Shown: positions 16,996 through 25,650 of the stretch, one piece after another
Numbering within the stretch: the stretch's first letter is position 1
Layout of the letters: every line of letters starts with the position of its first letter
NCBI GenBank assembly: GCA_003478355.1
Contig: QUFC01000003.1
Span: forward strand, 1 to 64,000
From: Lachnospiraceae bacterium AM48-27BH
Lineage (GTDB): Bacteria > Bacillota > Clostridia > Lachnospirales > Lachnospiraceae
DNA length: 64,000 nucleotides
Direction: 5' to 3'
Notes under the pieces: generated by a model
Told to the model about the DNA's origin: nothing
What the model saw: only the letters and a program-made list of their open reading frames with translations
The model's database searches: none
Position numbers and translations under genes: made by a program

Positions 16996-17844
16996 TTAAC
17001 CTTTTACACCACCAGCTGCAATACCATCGATAAACTGATCCTGAGCCAGGAAAAAGACGATCAGGGTCGGAATGATGGAGATTACTGAAAGTGCAAGAAT
17101 CTTATTCCACTCAAAACCAGTCTCGCTATCGGCAATCAGACGCAGTCCCAGGGATGCCGGGTATTTCGTTACCGTATTAATATAGATCAATGGTCCCTGG
17201 AAGTCATTGGAGCTCCACATGAACTGGAATAATGCTACAGAAACAATGGACGGTTTCACGATCGGCACTACGATATAGATTAATCTCTGCAGAGAATTAC
17301 AGCCATCGATCTCCGCTGCCTCTTCCATCTCTTTGGATACTGATCTCATAAACTGCACCAGCATAAATACGAAATACGGCTCATTGGCAAAGAAAGACGG
17401 TACAACAAGCGGCTTATAGGTATCTACCCAGCCAAGGTCTGTAAACATTAAGAACTGTGGAATATTCAAAACTACCTGTGGAAGAAACAGTGTACTCATC
17501 AATACTGCAAATAAAAAGGTCTTTCCTACAAACTGAAATCTTGAAAAGCCATATGCAGTGATGATCGTGGAGATCACGATCCCGACAACCTTTGGAAATA
17601 CAATAATATACGTGTTCATCATGAATTTTCCAAAGCTGTATCCTGTTGCTGTCCAGCCTTTTACATATGCTGCAAAGGATGGGTTTTTAGGAATAAAACT
17701 AATTGTAGAATAGATCTCATTATTGTCTGCCTTTAAAGAAGCGCCCACCATCCAAAGCATCGGATAAAACATCAGGACACCTACCGCACACAAAACAACA
17801 TATCGGAGTATGGTTGATATCGTATTTTTAGTTTTTCTTGTCAT
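16996..17844 (-). CDS. ABC sugar transporter permease (MalG/UgpE type), module 2
   Basis: 282-residue membrane subunit starting MTRKTKNTISTILRY. The ATG at 17844 is preferred over an in-frame GTG at 17853: AGAGGTG lies 6 bases before it, and the paralogue at 6008-6859 starts at the equivalent Met-Thr-Arg. About six transmembrane helices; the EAA loop is EEAAEIDGCNSLQRLIYIVVP. The reading frame of the preceding permease gene overlaps its ribosome site, so translation is probably coupled. It works with the upstream permease and the binding protein at 20020-21393. Confidence 0.93.
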   Translation of the reverse strand: MTRKTKNTISTILRYVVLCAVGVLMFYPMLWMVGASLKADNNEIYSTISFIPKNPSFAAYVKGWTATGYSFGKFMMNTYIIVFPKVVGIVISTIITAYGFSRFQFVGKTFLFAVLMSTLFLPQVVLNIPQFLMFTDLGWVDTYKPLVVPSFFANEPYFVFMLVQFMRSVSKEMEEAAEIDGCNSLQRLIYIVVPIVKPSIVSVALFQFMWSSNDFQGPLIYINTVTKYPASLGLRLIADSETGFEWNKILALSVISIIPTLIVFFLAQDQFIDGIAAGGVKG

Positions 17845-17849
17845 CCTGA

Positions 17850-18800
17850 TCACCTCTCATCATCGGAATAATAAACCCAGTATTTCTGGCTTAAGAATGC
17901 AATTACCGTAAAGATTGCAACAATCACAAACAGTACCCATGCCATTGCACAGGCAATTCCCATATCGTAAGACTTAAATGCACTCTGATATACCAACAGG
18001 GAGATCAATGTCGTAGAGCTTAAAGGACCGCCCTTGGTAATGATATACGCGCTGTTAAATTCCTGGAAAGAGTTGCAAAGCTGTGTAACCAGATTATAAA
18101 AAATAACCGGTGTGATCAGTGGAACCGTCACACTGAAAAACTGTCTCCATTTTCCTGCTCCATCGATTGCAGCCGCCTCATACAGATCCTGTGAAACACC
18201 CTTTAATGCAGCTAAGAAAATTACCATAGCAGAGCCAAACTGCCATACATGTAAAAGACAGATGACCCAGAGTGCATACTTCGGACTTCCAAGCCAGTTA
18301 ATACCAGAACCGCCAAAGAAGCGGAGTACCTGATTGATCAGTCCGTCAGACTGGAATAAGAATTTCCATACGATCGCAACTGCTACTGATCCGCCAAGAA
18401 TTGATGGGATGTAGTATACGGTTCGGAAAAACTTCACAAACTTGATCTTAAAGTTTAAGATATATGCGATAAAAAGAGAAAAGATCAATTTTAAAGGAAC
18501 CGTGATAAACGCATATTTAAAGGTTACAAGATAAGCCTTCATATACTTCTTCGTATTGAAAATCTTAATATAGTTTCCCAATCCGATAAAATCAGCATCT
18601 CCTTTGAACAGGTTAAAATCCTTTAAACTGTAAATAAAAGAAGAAAAGAATGGATAACACTTAAAACACAAGAATCCTAAAAGCCACGGAAGAACATATA
18701 ACAGTCCCCTGTTCCTCTTCCAGAACTTCTGCCATGCCGTTTTTTTCACAGGCACGCTTTCTGCTGTTTTTGCCATACTCGATACCATCCTTTCTATCAT
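17850..18800 (-). CDS. ABC sugar transporter permease (MalF/UgpA type), module 2
   Basis: Up to 316 residues; about six transmembrane helices and an EAA loop YEAAAIDGAGKWRQFFSVTVP nearly identical to the module 1 paralogue. The first ATG (18800) overlaps the GH105 stop codon as ATGA. A later ATG at 18776 (MAKTAESVPVKK) has an AGAAAGG site further upstream and is an alternative start. Partner of the next permease. No ATPase gene is nearby. Confidence 0.92.
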   Translation of the reverse strand: MIERMVSSMAKTAESVPVKKTAWQKFWKRNRGLLYVLPWLLGFLCFKCYPFFSSFIYSLKDFNLFKGDADFIGLGNYIKIFNTKKYMKAYLVTFKYAFITVPLKLIFSLFIAYILNFKIKFVKFFRTVYYIPSILGGSVAVAIVWKFLFQSDGLINQVLRFFGGSGINWLGSPKYALWVICLLHVWQFGSAMVIFLAALKGVSQDLYEAAAIDGAGKWRQFFSVTVPLITPVIFYNLVTQLCNSFQEFNSAYIITKGGPLSSTTLISLLVYQSAFKSYDMGIACAMAWVLFVIVAIFTVIAFLSQKYWVYYSDDER

Positions 18801-19927
18801 TCCTCATTATTATGAAGGAGAAGATATTCCCCATAAGCCATCATCATAACTCCCTGGGCTTTGGGATCATCCTCCACCACCGGTTCTGACAGATAATATT
18901 CCACACTGCCATTCCGCTCATGTCTCGGTCCAAGACCTGCCACCTCACAGGTATGCCCTAAATGCAGCCTGCCGTCATGATCTGTCAGGTGCAGATCCAT
19001 GACCCCACGAAAAATCTCTTCTCCAATCTGCTGGTACTTATCTGCCAACAGTAATTCCAGCCTGCAGGCTTTCATGATCGAATATGCGATCATCAATGAT
19101 CCTGAAGATTCCAGATAATTTCCTTCTGCCTCAGGCAGCGCGATCAATTGATAAAATAGCTTACTCTCCTTATCCTGCCACTTTAAAACGCCGCGTATCG
19201 CTTCGCGATACAGATCACCCAGTTCTCTCTTACAGTCATACAATTCTTCGCTTGCCAGTTCATAGCAGTCAACCAATGCCATCAGATACCAGCCGATGGA
19301 ACGAAGCCAGAAGTTGGGTGAAAGTCCTGTTACCTTGTCTGCCCAGTCTCTCTCTTTGTATTCATCATACGCATGGTAATACAAGCCAGTCTGTTCATCA
19401 TATAGATGCCGTCTCACGCTCTTAAACTGTCCAATGATATCATAGTAATTTTTTCGTCCTTGAAAACGATTTTCATATTCCATATAAAACGGCTGCGCCA
19501 TATAAAGACCATCCAGCCACACCTGGAATGGATAGATCAGCTTATGCCAGAAATTTCCTGTTGTCAGTCTCGGCTGATAATGCAGCTGCTCCATCAACTT
19601 ATCTGCTGCCTTTTTCCATCGTTCTTCTCCGGTCTCATCATACATAAAATAAAACAGTTTTCCTGCATTGATAAAATCCAGGTTATATTCACTTAATACA
19701 TAACTCTTGATTTCCCCGTCTTCCTTCACATAAGGATCCATGAAACGGATGATATACTCCCGGTAAAAGTCATCTCCGGTCACTTCATACATCTTTTTGC
19801 ATCCCAGGAGCAGACATCCGTCTTCATAATTCCACTCGTTAAAATATTGGCCATCTACCGTTTCCCGATAGATATCCAGACCCTTATAGTCATTCATATA
19901 GTCCTTAAAAAATTTCTGCAGTTCCAT
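18797..19927 (-). CDS. GH105 unsaturated uronyl hydrolase, module 2
   Basis: 376 residues, same family as 10111-11238, with the WLDGLYMAQPFYMEYE signature and NFWLRSIGWYLMAL. No signal peptide. The ATG at 19927 (MELQKFFKDY) has GGAGGAGAAG immediately upstream; a longer frame starting at 19990 runs through a hairpin and is not supported. It stands between the binding-protein and permease genes, a different position from the divergent copy in module 1, and its stop overlaps the permease start. It releases unsaturated galacturonate or glucuronate from imported pectic oligosaccharides. Confidence 0.92.
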   Translation of the reverse strand: MELQKFFKDYMNDYKGLDIYRETVDGQYFNEWNYEDGCLLLGCKKMYEVTGDDFYREYIIRFMDPYVKEDGEIKSYVLSEYNLDFINAGKLFYFMYDETGEERWKKAADKLMEQLHYQPRLTTGNFWHKLIYPFQVWLDGLYMAQPFYMEYENRFQGRKNYYDIIGQFKSVRRHLYDEQTGLYYHAYDEYKERDWADKVTGLSPNFWLRSIGWYLMALVDCYELASEELYDCKRELGDLYREAIRGVLKWQDKESKLFYQLIALPEAEGNYLESSGSLMIAYSIMKACRLELLLADKYQQIGEEIFRGVMDLHLTDHDGRLHLGHTCEVAGLGPRHERNGSVEYYLSEPVVEDDPKAQGVMMMAYGEYLLLHNNEE

Positions 19928-19961
19928 CTTCTCCTCCTCTGCCCCTTTTGGATATAAGAAG

Positions 19962-19994
19962 GGCCGTGGAAACCCTTCTGGTTCTTCCACGGCC
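19962..19994 (-). terminator. Hairpin between binding-protein and GH105 genes
   Basis: GGCCGTGGAA/TTCCACGGCC form a perfect 10-bp stem, with an inner CCCTT-type pairing in the loop. No T-run follows. It probably stabilises the binding-protein mRNA or limits read-through, like the hairpin at 8327-8357. Confidence 0.65.
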
Positions 19995-20019
19995 GCTGAT
20001 TTCCCTTAAAATCTGATTA

Positions 20020-21393
20020 TTAATATGGATTAGATGCATTGACATCATTCACAGAATCGATCAGGTACTGAGCCAGTTCTGCCGGATCTCCGCCTGCACT
20101 TAAATTATCGAATACCTCATAATAAACGCCGGTACGCTCTTTTAATGCAGAATTCTCGAAGTTCGGATCAAAGGAATATATGCAGGTATCGCTTGTGATC
20201 GCATTTGCCTCTGCTACATATTTATCAACCAGACCCTCATCCTCCAGAATCTTTAATGCTACGGTATTACATGGGATACCTCTCTGGGTATTTAAGATTT
20301 TTACGCCAGTCTCGTTGGATGTTAAAAACTCCATAAGCAATGCAGCTTCCTCTTTGTGCTGGGAAGTCTCGGTGATCGCAAAGCCCTGGGAAACCTTGCT
20401 CATACCAAAGCCATTGTCACCAGCTCCAGTTAGATAGTCACCCATCACAACTTCGATACCATCATTGACAGAATTTACGATATTATTTGCTGCAGAGTCA
20501 TACTCCAGGATTCCTGCGTAATGACCATCCATCCATTTCGGATTGGATAAGAAGCTTTCTGCTCCATCTGCCTGGATCGTTGCGATGCTTGGCTCTACAT
20601 GATTCTCTTCCAGGGAATTGATGAAATTCATGCCATCTGTCACTTCTTCTACGGTATACTGAACCTCCATGTCTTTTACCCATGGTTTTCCGTATTTCTG
20701 CTGCAGATACCAGTTCATAATCCAGAATCTCTCATAGCCCTCATCAGCCAATGGATAGTAGTCATCACCCAGCTTCTCTTTAAAGGTATTGCCTGCTGCC
20801 AATAACTCATCCCATGTTGTTGGAATCTCAATTCCTGCCTTATCGAAGGAAGTCTTCTGCCACATAAATAATTTACTGGTCACACTGATCGGAACACCCT
20901 GTAATTTGCCAGCTACTGTCATTGCCTCCAGATTTACTTCCGGGAAATTTTCCAAAGAAATGATGTCCGAATACTGATTCAGATCCACAAACTTAGAACC
21001 ATCTCCGGAATACTGATATAACCAGTTCCAGTTGATCTGCATCAGATCCGGCGCCGTTCCACCAGCTAACTGCGTAGCAACTTTATCCTGCCAGCCATCC
21101 CATGCGCTGTACTCGCATTCTACAGTAATCCACGGATACTCTTTCATAAATGCATCAACAGCTTCCAGGGTTGCCTTATGTCTGGATTCGCCGCCCCACC
21201 AGCTGAACCGGATCGTAACCGGTTCCTGGTCACCTGTTGCCTTGCTGTCTGCTGCTGCGGACTCCCCTGCTGCTGTGGTGGCTGCCTCTGTTGCTGCTGC
21301 TGTGGTCTGCTGTGCAGAATTTCCGCCGCCGCAGCCTGCCAGTGTTACGGTTGCCATTGCTGCTGCCAGTGTAACTGATAATACTTTCTTCAT
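20020..21393 (-). CDS. ABC transporter sugar-binding lipoprotein, module 2
   Basis: About 457-residue family 1 solute-binding lipoprotein. The signal peptide MKKVLSVTLAAAMATVT precedes the lipobox LAGC-GG; a Thr/Ala/Gln-rich linker follows. The ATG at 21393 (GGAGG 8 bases upstream) is chosen over an in-frame codon at 21408. The core RFSWWGGESRHKAT is shared with the module 1 protein, so substrates are probably related. It is placed after the bicupin gene in the nine-gene operon, ahead of GH105 and the permeases. Confidence 0.94.
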   Translation of the reverse strand: MKKVLSVTLAAAMATVTLAGCGGGNSAQQTTAAATEAATTAAGESAAADSKATGDQEPVTIRFSWWGGESRHKATLEAVDAFMKEYPWITVECEYSAWDGWQDKVATQLAGGTAPDLMQINWNWLYQYSGDGSKFVDLNQYSDIISLENFPEVNLEAMTVAGKLQGVPISVTSKLFMWQKTSFDKAGIEIPTTWDELLAAGNTFKEKLGDDYYPLADEGYERFWIMNWYLQQKYGKPWVKDMEVQYTVEEVTDGMNFINSLEENHVEPSIATIQADGAESFLSNPKWMDGHYAGILEYDSAANNIVNSVNDGIEVVMGDYLTGAGDNGFGMSKVSQGFAITETSQHKEEAALLMEFLTSNETGVKILNTQRGIPCNTVALKILEDEGLVDKYVAEANAITSDTCIYSFDPNFENSALKERTGVYYEVFDNLSAGGDPAELAQYLIDSVNDVNASNPY

Positions 21394-21434
21394 AATGTTT
21401 TCCTCCATTATATTATTTTTTACTTAACTGGTCT

Positions 21435-22163
21435 TTATTTGTATGCCAATTCTGGAACTGCGATTTCAAACCATACATAATTCACGTTTTCGTTTTCTTT
21501 TATCTCGATGGCATGATCAATATCAACCGGGATAAATGCAAAATCCCCTTCAGAGAGTTCGATTTCCTCATCACCAGCTTTGTACAAAAACTTTGTGCCA
21601 GGCATTCCGTAATACCACTGGTACAGATCATGATGTCTGTGCGGATCTGCTTTATTCGGTCCTTTTCCAATAATAGCGCCCATCGTCATTCTGGTGATCC
21701 AATGGGTATCCAGAATCGAGTATGCCTTGATTCCATCTGGCCGGAAGCCTTCTGTATACTGAATACACTGGCTCAACGGACAAAATCTCGGAAGGGAGAT
21801 ATGCCATTTTCCCCACCATTCCACATCCATCGGAAGCATCTCGCAGGTTAACTGCAGATACTCCACATCCGTGACTGCGTGAAGGACATTTTTTTCCAGA
21901 TCCATATTCGGAATGAACAGTGATGGCTCTGTCACCATAAATGCTTTATCTCTGGTTGTGATATAACATTCACCACTGGTAATATAGATCAGCTGTGTGA
22001 TATCACCAAACACCTCCAGTTCAACCGTTTCTCCCGCTTTTACCTGGCATTTATAAGTATGTACGCCTTCAACCATACCAGGCAGCATTTCTGCCCTTTT
22101 TACCCCATTTGGCAAAATCTCAAATGCCATGTTCTCCTTTTTTTGATACTTGATAACCCCCAT
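21435..22163 (-). CDS. Bicupin protein of pectin module 2
   Basis: About 242 residues with two cupin-like beta-barrel halves; the C-terminal half carries a metal-site-like PHRHHDLYQWYYG segment and ends GDFAFIPVDIDHAIEI. The start at 22163 has AAGGAGG upstream and lies 10 bases after the preceding lipoprotein gene; a longer frame overlapping that gene is rejected. It resembles the 260-residue protein at 28639-29421 in layout and in motifs (RWHIALPYF versus KWHISLPRF). Cupins in uronate pathways include KduI and KdgF, which act on unsaturated uronates. A similar role here is inferred, not shown. Confidence 0.75.
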   Translation of the reverse strand: MGVIKYQKKENMAFEILPNGVKRAEMLPGMVEGVHTYKCQVKAGETVELEVFGDITQLIYITSGECYITTRDKAFMVTEPSLFIPNMDLEKNVLHAVTDVEYLQLTCEMLPMDVEWWGKWHISLPRFCPLSQCIQYTEGFRPDGIKAYSILDTHWITRMTMGAIIGKGPNKADPHRHHDLYQWYYGMPGTKFLYKAGDEEIELSEGDFAFIPVDIDHAIEIKENENVNYVWFEIAVPELAYK

Positions 22164-22173
22164 CATAACCTCC

Positions 22174-23448
22174 TTATTCTTGTTTGGAATAATCATCCCA
22201 ATATTTTTCATAAACAGCTAACAATTCATCTCTGTCTATTTCCCCTGTAATGTACCTGGCCCATTCCTCGCTTGTTGTTTCTGCGATTCCTATGGGCAGA
22301 TAGCCCATGAGATCATCGGTCATTTTATGCCTTGTATAGTATTCATACGTATCCTTTGCCATGCTGCATAAGCCTGTCTGGCACTCGGAAGCAATCACCG
22401 GCATGATTCCCATGTTTTCTTTTTGGTAAGCCAGTGCTCCACTGTCTCCGCTCATCCAATTAATGAACTCTTTTGCTTCTTTCTGATGTTTTGAGTTTCT
22501 TGTAACACCAAATCGTACCGTATCCATCAAAAGTGGATTTTTCTCTGCATTATCGCTTAATAACATTGGACCAATCTGGGTTACCTGATCAACCCCCTGT
22601 CCCGCTTCTTTCATTCCACTTAAATCTCTGGCGCTTTCGTTTAAAATCATGGCATATCGCCCAATATAAAAATAATTTCTTGCCAGATCTGTATCCAGCT
22701 GAAGTGGTCTCCGGTTTCCATATTCCAGCGTCAGGTCACAAAAATCAAATAATGCCTGCCAGTCCGGATCATCTACAATCGGTTTCTGTGTATTTTTCTT
22801 CAATCTCCGGATATACAGCTTGGGGTCCGGTTTTAACGCCGTCATCTGCAGCAATCCATTTTCTACCCAGGTATTGATCTCGTGATAAGGATTCATGAAC
22901 TGGAAAATGTCTTTTTTCTCCAGATCCTCGCAAAGCTGTTTTAATTGTGATTTTGTTCTCGGTACCCGTTCCCATCCGGCTTGTTTTAACAATTCCATGT
23001 TATAGAGGATTCCCATCCCATAGATGGCATCCGGAACCGAATAATAATGCCCATCGATCTTTCCTGCCTCCACTACATCCGGAAACATCTGTGTCAGTAC
23101 GGGAAGATCATCCAGCTGGATCAGGTGGACACTCCACTCCCTCAATTTTTCTCCCGCTCCTGCTTCCATAATATCCGGAAGAGTTCCGGTAGCCAGTTTC
23201 ATATCCATCAGATCCCAATATGAATTCTGGCGAACCAAAATCCACTCGATATCTTTGATCTCCGGATGTTCCTTCAAATAAAGCTTTGTCAGTCCATCAA
23301 TGCTCTGATCCCACTGGGATTCTGCAATACAGACCTGAAGCGTGACCATCCCCTGCGACTCCTTCGGCTCTTCATTATGGACCGCACATCCTGCATTGAT
23401 CAAACAGATGCCTGCGATCAATGCGGCAATTTTATTCACTTTTTTCAT
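22174..23448 (-). CDS. Extracellular solute-binding lipoprotein without dedicated permeases
   Basis: About 424-residue lipoprotein: signal MKKVNKIAALIAGICLI, lipobox NAGC, then a family 1-type binding fold (DIMEAGAGEKLREWSVHLIQLDDLP, GQGVDQVTQIGPMLL). The ATG at 23448 has GGAG 7 bases upstream. It is the first gene of the module 2 operon and diverges from the YesM-type kinase gene. A separate binding protein (20020-21393) already serves the permeases, so this one could be an alternative substrate receptor or a periplasm-side partner of the sensor kinase. Both are inferences. Confidence 0.82.
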   Translation of the reverse strand: MKKVNKIAALIAGICLINAGCAVHNEEPKESQGMVTLQVCIAESQWDQSIDGLTKLYLKEHPEIKDIEWILVRQNSYWDLMDMKLATGTLPDIMEAGAGEKLREWSVHLIQLDDLPVLTQMFPDVVEAGKIDGHYYSVPDAIYGMGILYNMELLKQAGWERVPRTKSQLKQLCEDLEKKDIFQFMNPYHEINTWVENGLLQMTALKPDPKLYIRRLKKNTQKPIVDDPDWQALFDFCDLTLEYGNRRPLQLDTDLARNYFYIGRYAMILNESARDLSGMKEAGQGVDQVTQIGPMLLSDNAEKNPLLMDTVRFGVTRNSKHQKEAKEFINWMSGDSGALAYQKENMGIMPVIASECQTGLCSMAKDTYEYYTRHKMTDDLMGYLPIGIAETTSEEWARYITGEIDRDELLAVYEKYWDDYSKQE

Positions 23449-23554
23449 TGGCATTCTCCATTCCGTCAGAAATTCACGGCTCAGGAAGATTGTTTATGTC
23501 CTGATTTTACCGGTTCTGACCTTATTTTTACACTGACAGTATTGCTTTTCAGGT

Positions 23555-23567
23555 GGACAATTTTCAC
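23555..23567 (-). promoter_or_regulatory. Candidate YesN-type activator site, operon 2
   Basis: On the minus strand GTGAAAATTGTCC, identical over 13 bases to 29512-29524 in the same orientation upstream of the second bicupin gene. A weaker half-site (GCAATACTGT) follows about 22 bp later. The downstream -10 (TAAAAT) lacks a good -35, as expected for an activator-dependent promoter. Confidence 0.5.
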
Positions 23568-23679
23568 TTTTTTCTTTAAAAATCATCTGCCCTTTTCTTG
23601 CCTTTCATATGCGGGTATTATATCATAATTAATAAGAAGCAGATTGCAATTCTCTATTCTGCCTTCAGGAGGATTTTTC

Positions 23680-25650
23680 ATGAATACAAAGCCTTATGAG
23701 AGTGTTCACATCCGTATGATAAAGTTTCTATCTGTCTGCCTGATCGTACCGATGTTGATCTACTGCTGTTATTCCTATACTGCAACAAAGTCCAGATTAG
23801 TTAAAAACTACCAGGAGCAGACTCTAAACACGATGGAAGCCACTTCCCATTCCATCACTTCTTATATGAGGATTGCAGACTTTACTGCCAAAAGCATCCA
23901 TTTTAATGGTGAGATTCTTCCGCTTCTAAAACTAAATGGGCAAAAGCTTTCTCCGAGCCGCCAATTACAGGTGACCAACCAGTTATTCGGTTATCTGCAG
24001 CAGCTTTATGGCATCGTTCCGGAGGCAACTCAGATCCATTTAGATGCATATAAGCTACGAAGACTCATGATCCTGACCGACACCTTTCAGCAATACGAAA
24101 AAGAACACATCTATGTCTGGAAGGAACGCAAAGTGACTACTCCACCTTATGAAACATATATTAATCCCACCCATCTGCAATATGACTACAATTTCACAAA
24201 CACCGATTTAAATACCTATGCGATGGTTGTTACTTTAGTTCTTCCGATTTATGATATTCCTGCAACTGACGAACCAATTGCTAAATTATCCATAGATATT
24301 CCTCTGGATGTATTTCAAAGTATGTGTTCTCCTCTTTATGATGAGGCAGAGCACTTTTCAATCATCGATTCCAAACACCATGTGATCTTTTCATCAGATG
24401 CTGCAGCTAATGGGACCCTTTCTTCTGATCCATTGTTTCTGACCATGACCGATCAGGCTGCTGCATCCGGTCAATCGATCATACATTCCAGCAGAAAGGA
24501 TTATTATTACTGTGTTCCCATTCAGGACTCTTCCATGAACTGGTATATGATCAAAACAACACCAAAAAACTATGTATACCGGGATGCGAGTATTTTCCTG
24601 CGGCACAGCACCTTTCTTTTATTTTTATCACTGCTCATTGCCCTGACACTGTCTGTCACCACAGTGATGCGGCAGACTGAGCCGTTACGGCAATTGACCA
24701 AATACACCGATGCGATCCAGAAAGGGAATTTGAATGAACATCTTTCTGACTACCTGGTCTATACGGAAAATGATGAGATTGGAAGCCTGATCCGAAGTAT
24801 CCAGAAGATGATCTACTCCATCAACCATTTTGTTATTCGGGAATACCAGTTGGAGTTAGCTAACAAATCCAGTGAATTAAAGGCGCTGCAGGCTCAGATC
24901 AACCCTCATTTTATTTACAATACCTTGCAATGCATTGCTGCGGAGTCCTTAGAAACCCATAATATGGAAGTCTACCGCTCCATCACCACCCTGGGACACA
25001 TGATGCAGTATTCCATGGATACCAAAAATAACAAGGTTACTTTAAAACAGGAGATCACCAACTGCAGTAACTATATCCGTTTACAAAAAATGCGTTTTTC
25101 CAACAAAGATATCCGTCTGGAATTAAACAACGAACCCGACACCTTGGAAATCCTGGTTCCTAAAATGATTCTGCAGCCATTGGTAGAAAATGCTTTTAAA
25201 CATGGAAACTTATTAAAGATCCCTGATGCCTGCATCCAGATCCGTTCTTTTCTGAAGGATCACATCCTTCACATCTTAGTAGAGGACAATGGGATCGGCA
25301 TTTCTTTTCATACACTGGCTCAGGTCCAGGAACAATTAAAAAATACCAAAGAGGAATTAACCAATCAAGGTGCCAACACGGTTCTTCGATATTTTACAGA
25401 AGCGGAACAACATGCAAAACAGGAAGAACCTTCCGATACTTCATCCAGCTTTGAAACACGTTTAAAAAATGATCGTCAAAATGTTCATATTTCTAATCAT
25501 ATCGGACTTTGTAATGTTTACATGCGTCTGCTTTTAATGTACAACAACCAGTGCCAGCTCTCCATCTATCCCAATGATGAATGCGGCACTACCATCCATA
25601 TCGAAATTATATTAAATACACTTGAGGAGGGAGTGAAACAAACATCATGA
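23680..25650 (+). CDS. YesM-type sensor histidine kinase
   Basis: 656-residue membrane kinase of the HPK7/YesM type. A first transmembrane helix near residues 13-33, a large extracellular sensor region and a second helix near 305-325 are followed by HAMP (QTEPLRQLTKYTDAIQKGN), the His_kinase box with phosphoacceptor (LQAQINPHFIYNTLQ) and an ATPase domain (LQPLVENAFKHG). The ATG at 23680 follows AGGAGG. It overlaps the response regulator gene and probably senses pectic oligosaccharide outside the cell, since it diverges from the pectin operon; the ligand is inferred. Confidence 0.94.
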   Translation: MNTKPYESVHIRMIKFLSVCLIVPMLIYCCYSYTATKSRLVKNYQEQTLNTMEATSHSITSYMRIADFTAKSIHFNGEILPLLKLNGQKLSPSRQLQVTNQLFGYLQQLYGIVPEATQIHLDAYKLRRLMILTDTFQQYEKEHIYVWKERKVTTPPYETYINPTHLQYDYNFTNTDLNTYAMVVTLVLPIYDIPATDEPIAKLSIDIPLDVFQSMCSPLYDEAEHFSIIDSKHHVIFSSDAAANGTLSSDPLFLTMTDQAAASGQSIIHSSRKDYYYCVPIQDSSMNWYMIKTTPKNYVYRDASIFLRHSTFLLFLSLLIALTLSVTTVMRQTEPLRQLTKYTDAIQKGNLNEHLSDYLVYTENDEIGSLIRSIQKMIYSINHFVIREYQLELANKSSELKALQAQINPHFIYNTLQCIAAESLETHNMEVYRSITTLGHMMQYSMDTKNNKVTLKQEITNCSNYIRLQKMRFSNKDIRLELNNEPDTLEILVPKMILQPLVENAFKHGNLLKIPDACIQIRSFLKDHILHILVEDNGIGISFHTLAQVQEQLKNTKEELTNQGANTVLRYFTEAEQHAKQEEPSDTSSSFETRLKNDRQNVHISNHIGLCNVYMRLLLMYNNQCQLSIYPNDECGTTIHIEIILNTLEEGVKQTS

